From: Dyadobacter flavalbus
GTDB lineage: Bacteria; Bacteroidota; Bacteroidia; Cytophagales; Spirosomataceae
Length of the DNA stretch: 64,000 nucleotides
Direction: 5' to 3'
Assembly: GCF_006149045.1 (NCBI RefSeq)
Contig: NZ_VBSN01000029.1
Coordinates: 1-64,000, forward strand
Positions 54,573 through 63,451 of this stretch are shown in pieces (position 1 is the first letter of the stretch; every line of letters starts with the position of its first letter). Under the pieces are notes generated by a model. It was not told the DNA's origin, searched no databases, and saw nothing but the letters and a program-made list of their open reading frames with translations. The translations under genes were made by a program, and so were the position numbers.

Positions 54573-54818
54573 TTAGTGTTTGATTATTACTGATAAAATA
54601 GAATATAAGAAGTAGCAGAAGGAGGTAACCCACAAGAAAATGACAATTCCACTTGTCGTTTTTTTTCCAATTATGTCCTGCCAAGAATTTAGCTTGTTTC
54701 CTGTTATCTGGAATTGGGCATCTATCTTTTCACGGATAGTCGAACCTAACTGATAACCAGATAGCTGTTTCTCGTCTGCCGGTGTTTTATCTTTTCTTTT
54801 AAAATTGTTGAGAATCAT
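54573..54818 (-). CDS. TraL-like small membrane protein
   Basis: An 81-residue protein with a polar N-terminus (NNFKRKDKTPADEKQLSGYQ) and one C-terminal helix (SGIVIFLWVTSFCYFLYSIL). Location between TraK and TraM equals that of TraL (DUF3989) in CTnDOT, but sequence support by eye is thin. It ends 1 bp from the traM start region. Confidence 0.6.
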   Translation of the reverse strand: MILNNFKRKDKTPADEKQLSGYQLGSTIREKIDAQFQITGNKLNSWQDIIGKKTTSGIVIFLWVTSFCYFLYSILSVIIKH

Positions 54819-54852
54819 TGTTCAACCAGGGTTAATTTTTGAAGACATTTTT

Positions 54853-55479
54853 TTACCTGACAGCTCCCACATTTTCTTCCTTAGGATCACTTCTGTGAGT
54901 AATTGTAAAGTTTCTTAAAAGGAAACCTTGGGGATTCACCTCTGATCGTGTAACGTCAACCAAGGTTGCTTCTGAGGCCAATATGCGGGTACTTCTATTG
55001 GTTGCTCTTTCTTGGGTTATTTTAAAAATTGTCCTTACCGTGTAAGGATATTTTTTCAAGTCTACATCGACGCTTTCAACTGTAACTTTCTGATTTGTAT
55101 TTGATTGAATCAACTTTTGATAAAATTGATCTTCCTTTAATCTGTCAAAAGTTCGCTTTGCAGATTCGTCTGCTAGAAAGGAAGCTTTAACAAAGTTCGC
55201 TTCAATTGACCTTGCGTCAGGCGGACAAGTGAAAAACAGCTCGTGAAAGCGAGTTACATGGAATTTTGCTTCTGCAGGTCGGTTTTCTAATACATTTGCG
55301 CTAAACGCTTCTAGTGCAACACCTCTGTTAATCACGTATATCCGATTACTTGAATCATGAACTTGTTTAAAAGCGAGCACTACCGAAACAATGCAAATTA
55401 ATATGCAACCAACGATCACTGTAATTACCAGTAGTCTGTTCCGTTGATGCCCCTTCTCCATATTTAATAGCTCATTCAT
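54853..55479 (-). CDS. traK: TraK, VirB8-like inner-membrane component
   Basis: A 208-residue protein with one N-terminal membrane helix (LLVITVIVGCILICIVSVVL) and a periplasmic NTF2-like domain (VENRPAEAKFHVTRFHELFF, CPPDARSIEANFVKASFLAD, YTVRTIFKITQERATNRSTR). TraK proteins of Bacteroidota correspond to VirB8. It overlaps the preceding 77-residue gene by 4 bp. Confidence 0.85.
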   Translation of the reverse strand: MNELLNMEKGHQRNRLLVITVIVGCILICIVSVVLAFKQVHDSSNRIYVINRGVALEAFSANVLENRPAEAKFHVTRFHELFFTCPPDARSIEANFVKASFLADESAKRTFDRLKEDQFYQKLIQSNTNQKVTVESVDVDLKKYPYTVRTIFKITQERATNRSTRILASEATLVDVTRSEVNPQGFLLRNFTITHRSDPKEENVGAVR

Positions 55480-55709
55480 TTTTTTATTTTTTTGATGTTT
55501 GGAATGATGATCTCAGTTCTATTTTTTGTCTCGTCGTACACCTGTATAGTGACACCTCGGTTATGCACATAGAACACTGCTGTTTCGTCTGCGTAATATT
55601 TGTAGCACCAGGCTAAACATCCGATAGTCAAGGTGAAAGCAAGAATTGTAATAATTATCGCTTCCAGTTGTACTCGGAGATACGATTGGTATAATGATGG
55701 TTTTTTCAT
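55476..55709 (-). CDS. Small tra-operon membrane protein
   Basis: A 77-residue protein with one helix (IIITILAFTLTIGCLAWCYK) and a short extracytoplasmic tail (FYVHNRGVTIQVYDETKNRT). It sits between TraJ and TraK and overlaps both (1 and 4 bp). Its tail resembles the start of the TraK periplasmic region (IYVINRGVALEAF), so it may be a TraK-related stub. The standard CTnDOT operon has no equivalent that I know of. Confidence 0.6.
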   Translation of the reverse strand: MKKPSLYQSYLRVQLEAIIITILAFTLTIGCLAWCYKYYADETAVFYVHNRGVTIQVYDETKNRTEIIIPNIKKIKK

Positions 55710-56935
55710 TAGCTAACTGTTGCTGTTTTTGGTGCTGGCTTGGCCGAAAAAGATCCGGATCTTCCTGATGGATAGCCGCCACCATTTTGGCTACCACTAT
55801 CATTATGTTTTGATCCCATTATATTACCCATACCGCGTGTTGCTCCTGCTTGCTGTACAACTGGTCCCATTGGTCCAGCTCCACCCATACTAGCAGCACC
55901 CATTGAACCACCGCCCATTCTCATACCTCCGAACCGTTTTGCAGCCATGCCACCAGCAGCAGCTTTTCCAGTAAGTCCCTGAATCATCCCGGATGATCCA
56001 CCGACAACCATTATCATGTTTGTAATGGATGGTATTTGTGTGTAGAGTACCAAAAGGATAATAAGGACTCCGGTGTAAACTAGGCCAAAGGCAAATGGAT
56101 CTTGTCCTGGAAGCGTGGACGACATATCACCAGAAATCATCATTTCATCCAGAAACCCCATGTTTAGAGTGACAGCGATATTTTGATATATTCCAGCCAC
56201 CATCGGCAAAAGGGCATAGTTAATGTATTTGCCAAACCATTCAATTACGTTGTTGGATAAACCATCGAAAATGGCAAAAGCAATGGCTAATGGAGCAATA
56301 ACTCTTAGTATTATACGATAGATTGCTGAGATCAAATACAGGATTATGTATGCAATATCTCCCAGCAATGCGAGTATGGCTTGTGTGAAATCATATAAAG
56401 CTGATTTGAAATCATCTGCCATTTTTCCAGTTGCAATATTAAAAGCCTTGCTGACTGATTTAAACATATCGTCTTCCGGCTCCCCAAATTCCATGTTATA
56501 TGCATCTTCATTTTCTTCTATTTGCTGCCACTTCTTTTTAACAGCTTGTTCCCTTTTTTTCTGTAATTCAGCAACTCTTTGCTTAACTGACTCACTGTCC
56601 GCTTGTGCAGCAACAGCAACTTTCTTAAACGTTGCATCTATTAAATTAGTAATCTCTGGAATCAAGCCTATTAAGATCATTAAGGCAAATGGCCTGAGTA
56701 GGGGGATAAAATTGATTCCTTCGTTCCTTACAATCTGACCGGATATTTTTGAACCAATGTAAAATAGGCCAGCGATTCCAGCAATTCCCCTGGATGCGGC
56801 CATTAGCTCAGTACCAATAGCACTACCGTAAGTATTGTCAGCTACCTGCTTCGTATACATTAAATCTATTACTCTCAATAGATCGGCGCTGCCGAAACTG
56901 TCAGCCAGTAGCATAAATGTGCTCATGATGATCAA
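55709..56935 (-). CDS. traJ: TraJ, VirB6-like polytopic component
   Basis: A 408-residue inner-membrane protein. Helix-rich blocks include GIAGIAGLFYIGSKISGQIV, FIPLLRPFALMILIGLIPEI, a charged coiled segment (QRVAELQKKREQAVKKKWQQ), further helices (AILALLGDIAYIILYLISAI, GLVYTGVLIILLVLYTQIPS) and a Gly/Met-rich tail. The PLLRPFA segment is characteristic of Bacteroidota TraJ. It should form part of the substrate path through the inner membrane. Confidence 0.88.
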   Translation of the reverse strand: MIIMSTFMLLADSFGSADLLRVIDLMYTKQVADNTYGSAIGTELMAASRGIAGIAGLFYIGSKISGQIVRNEGINFIPLLRPFALMILIGLIPEITNLIDATFKKVAVAAQADSESVKQRVAELQKKREQAVKKKWQQIEENEDAYNMEFGEPEDDMFKSVSKAFNIATGKMADDFKSALYDFTQAILALLGDIAYIILYLISAIYRIILRVIAPLAIAFAIFDGLSNNVIEWFGKYINYALLPMVAGIYQNIAVTLNMGFLDEMMISGDMSSTLPGQDPFAFGLVYTGVLIILLVLYTQIPSITNMIMVVGGSSGMIQGLTGKAAAGGMAAKRFGGMRMGGGSMGAASMGGAGPMGPVVQQAGATRGMGNIMGSKHNDSGSQNGGGYPSGRSGSFSAKPAPKTATVS

Positions 56936-56962
56936 TGTTAATGGTGTATGTTAGAGAAGGGG

Positions 56963-58144
56963 CTATTCTTTCTCTTTAATTTTTGTCGTGGACTGCCCTT
57001 TATATTTCTCTGCAATCGCGGCTTCGGCTGCGGTCATTTTCTCATTCATTTCTTTTGTGTACTGATCTCTGAGCGGAGCTACCGTTTCCTGCACAAGCAT
57101 GTTGCGCTGCATATCAATTCCTTTCTCGTAAGCTTCCCAAAGTGGCCCGCATATTTCCTCCATTTGGTATTCCCAATCTGCCATAGCTTTCTTGAAATCA
57201 TCTTTCCCTTTGTCTTCATATTGAGTAGTCACCGTTACCCCGGACGTTGAATCATAATGCATCGTCGTCCCGAAAAATGTACCGTTTCCAGTTGGAGTAG
57301 GAACCATTGGACAGGCTCCCTCTCTCATTTTTATTGCATAGAAGCCGTTCTCAGTTGTTTTTGGTATTCGCATGTTTGCAAGCGATTGAGCCTCTAATTC
57401 GGCAATTTGAAGTTTATTATTAAACTCCTGATAAAGTTGCTGTTGAATCATGGCAGCCTCCTGAGCCATCTTTTTTTCAATGTCAAAATCGACTTCTTCA
57501 TTATCATATTCGTTTCCGAATGTATAACCTGGGAACTCATCAACACCGGAAAAGCCACTTCCACCTTCTCCTGATACATTACTGGCAATCTTGTAAAGAC
57601 GCGCAGTGGCACTTTTATCGTCCATACCGAATGCCCTTCGTTGTGAGATATAGTTTATCTTTCCGACGTATGACTTAATTTCCGAATTTAAGTTGCGCAG
57701 TCTTTCGGAAGCTTTGTTCACTCCATCAAGTCTTGAACCATCATCCATCGTAGAGTTTTTCTGTTGCACGACTTCGGCTAAATCCTTGGTGATATTTGCC
57801 ACTTCCTTAGAAAAACTCGTAAAGTCTTTCGATATCACGCTATATTCTGATGATAATATGTGTTTGTCAGCAGCAAGCGCAGCTCCATAGTTGTTGATCA
57901 GCTTTAATGTAGTCGTCGCTTCCTGAGCCAAGCTTACACCCCTTCCAACTTGACGTATGAACTTACTGATCTGAACCAATTTCTTCACATTACCCACCAA
58001 TTGTACAAAGCTGGGTTCTTGGAAGAATTTGATAATGGTTGTAATTACAGTGTGGATAGGATCGTTCGTAATCATTTGCGAATACGCACCGCCCGATAAG
58101 GAGAAAAATAGTAATGCTGCAAAAACGTGTTTTTTAAGTTTCAT
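56963..58144 (-). CDS. Exported tra protein in the TraI/VirB5 position
   Basis: A 393-residue periplasmic protein: signal peptide (KHVFAALLFFSLSGGAYSQ), then long amphipathic helices (VVQQKNSTMDDGSRLDGVNK, IEKKMAQEAAMIQQQLYQEF, EMNEKMTAAEAAIAEKYKGQ). The location between the VirB4-like ATPase and TraJ is that of TraI (DUF4141) in CTnDOT and of VirB5 in other systems. The helical, coiled composition fits a VirB5-like pilus-tip protein, but homology by eye is weak. Confidence 0.7.
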   Translation of the reverse strand: MKLKKHVFAALLFFSLSGGAYSQMITNDPIHTVITTIIKFFQEPSFVQLVGNVKKLVQISKFIRQVGRGVSLAQEATTTLKLINNYGAALAADKHILSSEYSVISKDFTSFSKEVANITKDLAEVVQQKNSTMDDGSRLDGVNKASERLRNLNSEIKSYVGKINYISQRRAFGMDDKSATARLYKIASNVSGEGGSGFSGVDEFPGYTFGNEYDNEEVDFDIEKKMAQEAAMIQQQLYQEFNNKLQIAELEAQSLANMRIPKTTENGFYAIKMREGACPMVPTPTGNGTFFGTTMHYDSTSGVTVTTQYEDKGKDDFKKAMADWEYQMEEICGPLWEAYEKGIDMQRNMLVQETVAPLRDQYTKEMNEKMTAAEAAIAEKYKGQSTTKIKEKE

Positions 58145-58174
58145 GATTGCTATGATTTAAAGTAGAATTGACTT

Positions 58175-60703
58175 TTAGTTGTTGCTTGTTGCTAATTGCT
58201 TACGTGGCCGTTCTCCACCTGCCCAAGCAGTTGTAGCTCTGGTCATATCATTATGATAAACCTCTTTGGCAAGTCTGTGTATTTCTTCCACTTCATCTTT
58301 TCTAGTAGTAAAGGCAGCATACGCGGTTGGGCTTACTTCAATACCATACACTTTGGCGTAGTCCTTTAAAAGGATACACACCTCTCTGTAAGGTGGCCTT
58401 TTATGATCAATGGATCTGTTGACAGATTGTACAATGGAAGCCTGTTTTTCACTTAATCCGAGTAAGCCTTCAATCTCTTTAAATCTGTTTTCGTAATTTT
58501 TCTGATCTAAAAGGATTTTAATATCAGAGTTATTGATAATTGCATCTTTTACAACTTCACTACCGATAAGATCATCAAGTTCCTGGGTAACAACTATCAA
58601 GGAACCATCATGCTTTCTAACTGTTTTAGATGCCCAACGCAGGAAGTTTGCAAATTTTTCTTTCGTCAAAGCTTTCCAGGCTTCTTCAATAATTAGAGCC
58701 TTAATTGTTCCCTTTACGTTGAATAACTTACGTACATAAGTATTCATAATCATGATTGTTGTCACCGGAAACAATACAGGATGGTCTTTAATGTTGTCCA
58801 ACTCGTAGATCACAAAAGGGAGATCCATCAAATCAATGTTCTTCCTGGAATTGAGCAGGAAACCGTATTGCCCATCATCATAATAAGGCTTCAATACGTA
58901 AAGGAAATTTTTTAAGTCAAACTCAACATCTTCTCTGCCACCGTTTTTGTGGAATACTGCGGGAAACTCAACTTTTGTATAGTCGTAAAAAGTATCGAAA
59001 CAAGGATAGTACTTCTCTCCAGATAATCTTTTAACTCTTAGGAACACATAATATGAGTGAACAATATCTCTGATAGTTGTTAGTTCAGCATTTGTTACTC
59101 GCTCATTATCTGTTTTCCAAAGGCTTAATAGCAATTCAGATAGAGCGTCTTCATCTTCCTCTGATGGATTGAGTGTTTTAAAGAAGAATGGATTAAAGGC
59201 GATTGGATCATCTTGTGAATAGGTGATATATCTACCACCCATTGTTTCACATAATTTTTTGTAACTGTGCCCAACATCGACAATACTTACATGCATCTTG
59301 GCTGTAAGCATGTAATAAACCATGTTATTTGTGAAAAAGGATTTTCCTGATCCAGATGGACCCACAATAAATGTATTTCTATTAGCGATCGCGCCTTTCT
59401 TCAAAGGGGCATCATACAGATCAACCATTAATGGATAGCCAAACCTATCTGTCATTCGTATCCCGGAGGGAGAATATCCAGCGTCATTGTAGTTTGTTTC
59501 CATTGCCAGTAAACTAACGGCTTCGTCAACAAATGATGTTAGCAAATTGTCTATTCCGATTTCTGCAATGTTACCCGGTATGCAACTCCAATATATTGTA
59601 GATATGTCGTGTCTAGCTTGTCGTGGGGTGAATCCCAAGTTTGCAATAGAAGAAGCCGTAGTTGATTTATATGCTTCCGCAGTTTCCCTGTCATTTGCCC
59701 AAATCATGACATTAAAATGTGCCTTTACAGGAACCCTTCCATTTTTTTCCATTTCTAGAAGAAAATCATCTTTGTATGCCATTGATACCTGATTTCCTTT
59801 TTCCCACTCAGAAAATGAGTTGTGTCTTTTAATTTCCTTCACAAGGTTTTTGTTGATACTCCCACGATCTTCAATCATTATTACTTGATTGAAGATATGA
59901 TTGTATGGCATTCCAATACCTAAGACTGCACCCGTGCTTACTGGTATTTGGTATCTATCAGAGGAATACGGCTCGTAGGTTATAGAATTGGTTACAGCTG
60001 GTGGAAAGTCATTCAATTCGGATATTACGTACATGTATACCCATTTGTTACCAATTTTTAACGAGCCATCTTTTGAAGTTTCCGTTTCTAATAAACTTCT
60101 GTCGTCATAGCTTAGGCTGCGGTAGTTATCAAGAAGTCCGGTTTCTTTTTCAGTACCTAAAATTTCTGATGGTGATAATCTCCGAGCCTTAATTTTACCA
60201 GATCCATTCAGAAGATATTCGAATTGTGCGCATGAATCCATGAAAGCATCCCATGTGCTTTGCTGTAACATTTCTTTTGGGACAAGATGCCTTTTTAACA
60301 AAGATGAGTTCTTGCTCGATCTTGTTTTTGCATCCATTGAGGGCCGGGTCACATATATGTAACATTTATGTATTACGTGAGGTCTTTCACCAAAATGCTT
60401 TTCGTTTGCGTGAGCAAGGTAGTTTCCGTTTTTAATGGTTGGATTGTTAAAGTCAGCAGTATATTCAGCTTCAACATACCAGTCTTGCTTATGAACAATA
60501 TATCCGACAGGGAGTGTTTTAATCGCATTAACGTATGCGTCAGAAAGAATATCAATTTCACCATCCGAAGCTGTAAATACTTCTGGATGTGTTAGCTCAA
60601 ATGCAAGGGTAATGTCAGCATTAGCTGATACCATAACATCTGTGTGTGAATCTATTGCGAGAATTGGGAAGATACTTTCTTCCTCCTTGATTTTCATTGA
60701 CAT
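58175..60703 (-). CDS. traG: TraG, VirB4-family conjugation ATPase
   Basis: An 842-residue ATPase that energises pilus assembly. Walker A is FIVGPSGSGKSFFTNNMVYY near residue 450, Walker B is KALIIEEAWKALTKE near residue 670, and VVTQELDDLIGSEVVKDAII follows as in VirB4/TraC. The N-terminal half is the usual TraG_N-type region (ILAIDSHTDVMVSANADITL). Its length and position match TraG of CTnDOT-type systems. It lies 2 bp after the TraF-like gene. Confidence 0.95.
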   Translation of the reverse strand: MSMKIKEEESIFPILAIDSHTDVMVSANADITLAFELTHPEVFTASDGEIDILSDAYVNAIKTLPVGYIVHKQDWYVEAEYTADFNNPTIKNGNYLAHANEKHFGERPHVIHKCYIYVTRPSMDAKTRSSKNSSLLKRHLVPKEMLQQSTWDAFMDSCAQFEYLLNGSGKIKARRLSPSEILGTEKETGLLDNYRSLSYDDRSLLETETSKDGSLKIGNKWVYMYVISELNDFPPAVTNSITYEPYSSDRYQIPVSTGAVLGIGMPYNHIFNQVIMIEDRGSINKNLVKEIKRHNSFSEWEKGNQVSMAYKDDFLLEMEKNGRVPVKAHFNVMIWANDRETAEAYKSTTASSIANLGFTPRQARHDISTIYWSCIPGNIAEIGIDNLLTSFVDEAVSLLAMETNYNDAGYSPSGIRMTDRFGYPLMVDLYDAPLKKGAIANRNTFIVGPSGSGKSFFTNNMVYYMLTAKMHVSIVDVGHSYKKLCETMGGRYITYSQDDPIAFNPFFFKTLNPSEEDEDALSELLLSLWKTDNERVTNAELTTIRDIVHSYYVFLRVKRLSGEKYYPCFDTFYDYTKVEFPAVFHKNGGREDVEFDLKNFLYVLKPYYDDGQYGFLLNSRKNIDLMDLPFVIYELDNIKDHPVLFPVTTIMIMNTYVRKLFNVKGTIKALIIEEAWKALTKEKFANFLRWASKTVRKHDGSLIVVTQELDDLIGSEVVKDAIINNSDIKILLDQKNYENRFKEIEGLLGLSEKQASIVQSVNRSIDHKRPPYREVCILLKDYAKVYGIEVSPTAYAAFTTRKDEVEEIHRLAKEVYHNDMTRATTAWAGGERPRKQLATSNN

Positions 60704-60705
60704 AA

Positions 60706-61035
60706 CTAATTTCTTTTAACTGCTCTAAGTTTTACGACATTACGCGCGGCTTTTCGTCTTACTATAAATTTGGGTTGCATGGTAACAACAGGCAACTTGC
60801 TAAACCCCCATTTTCCATGAGATTTGTTGTAGTGCTGGGGTACAAAAAAAGACGTAGCTAAACCCCCAACAAGAAAGACAATGCTGATAATGATCGGTAG
60901 TCCAACAATATGGAAAAACAAAGTCAGCATGATCGTTATAACAGCTCCAATAGCTGCATAATAGAAGAACTGACCTTTGAGACCTTTGAACTCGATCTCG
61001 TTGTCGATTCCTCGATAAATGGTATATTTTTTCAT
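60706..61035 (-). CDS. traF: TraF (DUF4133), VirB3-like
   Basis: A 109-residue protein with two membrane helices (FFYYAAIGAVITIMLTLFFH, IISIVFLVGGLATSFFVPQH) between a polar start (YTIYRGIDNEIEFKGLKGQF) and a basic tail. The opening R-G-I-D-x-E-I-E-F-K-G-L-K-G-Q-F block is the hallmark of the DUF4133 family. It precedes the VirB4 ATPase directly, as VirB3 does in other systems. Confidence 0.92.
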   Translation of the reverse strand: MKKYTIYRGIDNEIEFKGLKGQFFYYAAIGAVITIMLTLFFHIVGLPIIISIVFLVGGLATSFFVPQHYNKSHGKWGFSKLPVVTMQPKFIVRRKAARNVVKLRAVKRN

Positions 61036-61056
61036 GGCTAATAGATGGTTATGTTA

Positions 61057-61075
61057 AAGTGACACGCTGTCACTT
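61057..61075. promoter_or_regulatory. Palindrome before the TraF gene
   Basis: AAGTGACA (61057-61064) and TGTCACTT (61068-61075) are perfect arms around CGC. A related imperfect copy, GTAACAGATTGTCAC, lies at about 61107-61121. The pair sits in the 91-bp gap between the 145-residue pilin-like gene and traF and may be an operator or an mRNA hairpin. Confidence 0.4.
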
Positions 61076-61126
61076 AATACCTTGGTGTTGATTTCGAAAT
61101 TATTGAGTTAAGTAACAGATTGTCAC

Positions 61127-61564
61127 CTAATTGAGTATGCTGTCAATGATCCATCCCATCATAAATAGGAACATCAATGAGCCAAACCATTTGAGTCCGT
61201 AGTCATAAACATCATCATCACCGTCCCGAACCTTCTTATATATACGGATAAGACCGATAATCGAAAATAGAATTCCTAAGTATAGAGCAGCTTGATGCGC
61301 TTCCGCTCCGTAGCTTATTGCTACTAAGTGTGGGGCAGTACCTGAACTTGCCCACCCAGCGCTATCAGTATAAATGAAAGCTTCCACAGCATATACAAGT
61401 GCAGATGCTCCCACCAGTCCCGCTCCCCATCTAATTATTGGACCTTCAAACTCTTCTCCCTTTTGCATATTTTGGAAAATGCGCAGCCCTGCTATTAATC
61501 CGGCAACAGCAATGATAGTCAGTGCTATAATTTTTGCCATTACCCATGCACCACTCATTGACAT
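61127..61564 (-). CDS. Double-length VirB2/TraE-like (DUF4134-type) membrane protein
   Basis: A 145-residue protein with about four helices that looks like two fused pilin-like units. Unit one is AGLRIFQNMQKGEEFEGPII then RWGAGLVGASALVYAV. Unit two is GLIRIYKKVRDGDDDVYDYG then LKWFGSLMFLFMMGWI. Each has the R-I-(F/Y)-x-x-x-(Q/R)-x-G-(D/E)-(D/E) turn followed by a W-G/W-F helix seen once in the two neighbouring TraE-like proteins. It lacks an obvious cleavable signal. It is the third of three such genes in a row. Confidence 0.75.
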   Translation of the reverse strand: MSMSGAWVMAKIIALTIIAVAGLIAGLRIFQNMQKGEEFEGPIIRWGAGLVGASALVYAVEAFIYTDSAGWASSGTAPHLVAISYGAEAHQAALYLGILFSIIGLIRIYKKVRDGDDDVYDYGLKWFGSLMFLFMMGWIIDSILN

Positions 61565-61566
61565 AG

Positions 61567-61917
61567 CTATTCATTTATAAAGTTTTGAACATTAGAATCA
61601 CCCGACATGGCTTTTTGTTGTGAAGCAATTCTTTGCAACAATGTTCCTACAAGGAGTACTGCGATGATTGCACCAACCCATCTAAACCCATACCCTTTAA
61701 TATCATCATCGCCATTCATCCACTTCGAATAGATCTTAAAGCCGCCAAGCAAACCCATAAATCCGCAGATTACGTAAACAAATGTTGTGAAGAGCTGTAA
61801 ATTATCTGATATAGGGTTTGTTACGTATCTGTCAATTATTGACCCATCAATAGCACCTTCTCCTGTTCCAACGTAATGTTGCATTTGAACTAAAATTTGG
61901 CCCAGTATACTTTTCAT
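61567..61917 (-). CDS. TraE-like (DUF4134) pilin paralogue, second copy
   Basis: A 116-residue protein without a classical signal. It has a polar N-terminus and two helices around GGFKIYSKWMNGDDDIKGYG and FRWVGAIIAVLLVGTLLQRI. The IYSKW-x-NGD-D motif matches the 108-residue paralogue upstream. It should be a VirB2-like pilus or channel subunit. Its start lies 2 bp upstream of the next gene region and 86 bp after the first copy, with a strong hairpin in that gap. Confidence 0.85.
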   Translation of the reverse strand: MKSILGQILVQMQHYVGTGEGAIDGSIIDRYVTNPISDNLQLFTTFVYVICGFMGLLGGFKIYSKWMNGDDDIKGYGFRWVGAIIAVLLVGTLLQRIASQQKAMSGDSNVQNFINE

Positions 61918-61950
61918 AACTTTGATGGTTTATAATTTTAAAGGTTAAGA

Positions 61951-61979
61951 ATGCCAAATGGTTATTAACCATTTGGCAT
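61951..61979. terminator. Perfect 14-bp palindrome between the first two pilin genes
   Basis: ATGCCAAATGGTTA (61951-61964) and TAACCATTTGGCAT (61966-61979) are perfect arms around one T. It lies between the first and second TraE-like genes. It may attenuate transcription or stabilise the upstream pilin mRNA, so that the major pilin is made in excess. Confidence 0.6.
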
Positions 61980-62003
61980 GTAATGATTCATTACTTTACT
62001 TTC

Positions 62004-62330
62004 TTAGGTGAAGAATACTGCTTGCAATACAGCTGCGATTGCGAGAAGGAATAAAACAGCACCAACCCAGCCAATTGCATGTTTTTGTACATCTTGATCT
62101 CCATTTTGCCATTTAGAGTAAATGCGGAAACCTCCAAACAAACCTACCAAGGCGGCAATTACATAGATCAGAGTTGTCACCGGCTCAAAGTATGCCTGCA
62201 AATCAGTTGTTGCTTGCTGAATTGCAGCAGCTCCGGCCTGAATACCTGCATTACCCTGGGCTAAAACACTACCCATACCAACCAAAACCATTGCTGATGC
62301 AGCAGTCACCTTTTTAAAAATCTGTTTCAT
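62004..62330 (-). CDS. traE: TraE (DUF4134) VirB2-like pilin
   Basis: A 108-residue protein with a cleavable signal (VTAASAMVLVGMGSVLAQG) and two helices (TTLIYVIAALVGLFGGFRIY, IGWVGAVLFLLAIAAVLQAV) joined by SKWQNGDQDVQKH. This is the TraE/DUF4134 pattern of CTnDOT-type systems. Of the three paralogues it alone has a clear signal peptide, so it is the best candidate for the major pilin. Confidence 0.92.
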   Translation of the reverse strand: MKQIFKKVTAASAMVLVGMGSVLAQGNAGIQAGAAAIQQATTDLQAYFEPVTTLIYVIAALVGLFGGFRIYSKWQNGDQDVQKHAIGWVGAVLFLLAIAAVLQAVFFT

Positions 62331-62392
62331 AAAACTGTTTTTGAATTGTTAAAAAAATATATAAATGAACTGTTAAAATGCTTGTTTGACTG

Positions 62393-62590
62393 TTAGAACA
62401 CGGTTTTTTTGAACTGTTTGTACCCCCAGCATCCTATTAAAATTCCGATGGTGGAGAAGACACAATAGAAAAATGTTTCTTCAATTGTGACAAGTGATAG
62501 GGAGCCTTTGAATCCAACATAAAAGATCAATAGTGCTCCAAGGAGTACACCAAGGGCTAATTCGAAGTTTAGTTTATGCAGCTTGTTCAT
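62393..62590 (-). CDS. Small two-helix tra-operon protein
   Basis: A 65-residue protein with two membrane helices (FELALGVLLGALLIFYVGF, FFYCVFSTIGILIGCWGY) and a basic tail. Its start overlaps the end of the upstream 259-residue gene by 17 bp, indicating coupling. Family unknown; location suggests a role in the mating apparatus. Confidence 0.6.
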   Translation of the reverse strand: MNKLHKLNFELALGVLLGALLIFYVGFKGSLSLVTIEETFFYCVFSTIGILIGCWGYKQFKKTVF

Positions 62591-63353
62591 ATTGAAATTG
62601 GGGAAATAAATTAAAAACGACTCTTTCGCGAGAGGTAAGAAGTTTACTAACGATAATGTCTATACGATTACCTGTGTCTGCTTCGAGTTTATTGACAGTA
62701 TCATTGACTTGAATGCATTCCTGGGTTAGAGCTATTCTGATTTCTTCGCTTTCCAACATCTGAGTTTTTAATAAACTGTGAAGAATTAAGTCGTCCGTTG
62801 ACATATCTCCAATGAATACATCTTCAATGCTCGCAGGCTGATGTTCATCTTCATCATCTTCGTTATGGATCACAGCAACAATACCGCAATCTTCATCTTC
62901 GTCTTCATCAGAATGATTAGTTTCTCCAACATTTTCTTCCCCATCTGGTTCTTTGCTTACTTCTGATTTATTATCAGAAGTATTAGGAAGCTGCTGATCC
63001 ATTAAGAGCTTTTTTTTTTCAGGATCAGCAACCGTTTCGGAAACTGGTTCTTCAAGTGGTTGAGCTGGAAGGCTACCTCCTATTCTTGCATTTTCATCAA
63101 ACATGAAACCTTCATTGTTTTCTTCATGACCTCCATTCTTAGCCATTTCAATGTTCCTACGGTCAGCTTCTGAGATGGAGCCTCCCCTACCGCCTTTTAG
63201 TGAGTTGAATGACTCAGCTTTCGGTTTCTCGCTTAACTTGTTCTGATTCTTTGATAGCAGCCCATTTAATGAAGTATAGGCAAATACATATCCGATGAAC
63301 AATACAAAACACAGAATTATGTAAATCGAATTACTGATAACGATAGCTAGCAT
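62574..63353 (-). CDS. Membrane-anchored acidic tra-region protein
   Basis: A 259-residue protein from ATG 63353. One N-terminal helix (VISNSIYIILCFVLFIGYVF) is followed by a long disordered acidic linker (about 35-180, with runs such as SDEDEDEDCG and NEDDEDEHQP) and a C-terminal helical region (LILHSLLKTQMLESEEIRIA). I know no family. It heads the TraE-TraF part of the operon together with the next upstream gene. A longer TTG start at 63392 is less likely. Confidence 0.55.
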   Translation of the reverse strand: MLAIVISNSIYIILCFVLFIGYVFAYTSLNGLLSKNQNKLSEKPKAESFNSLKGGRGGSISEADRRNIEMAKNGGHEENNEGFMFDENARIGGSLPAQPLEEPVSETVADPEKKKLLMDQQLPNTSDNKSEVSKEPDGEENVGETNHSDEDEDEDCGIVAVIHNEDDEDEHQPASIEDVFIGDMSTDDLILHSLLKTQMLESEEIRIALTQECIQVNDTVNKLEADTGNRIDIIVSKLLTSRERVVFNLFPQFQYEQAA

Positions 63354-63451
63354 AGTTTGTGAGGTAAAAATATTAAATTGATATATTATCAAAGGTATAA
63401 AATATAAAATCTATAATTTATATTTTTTAACAAATTTTTTTTGCTTAGCGA

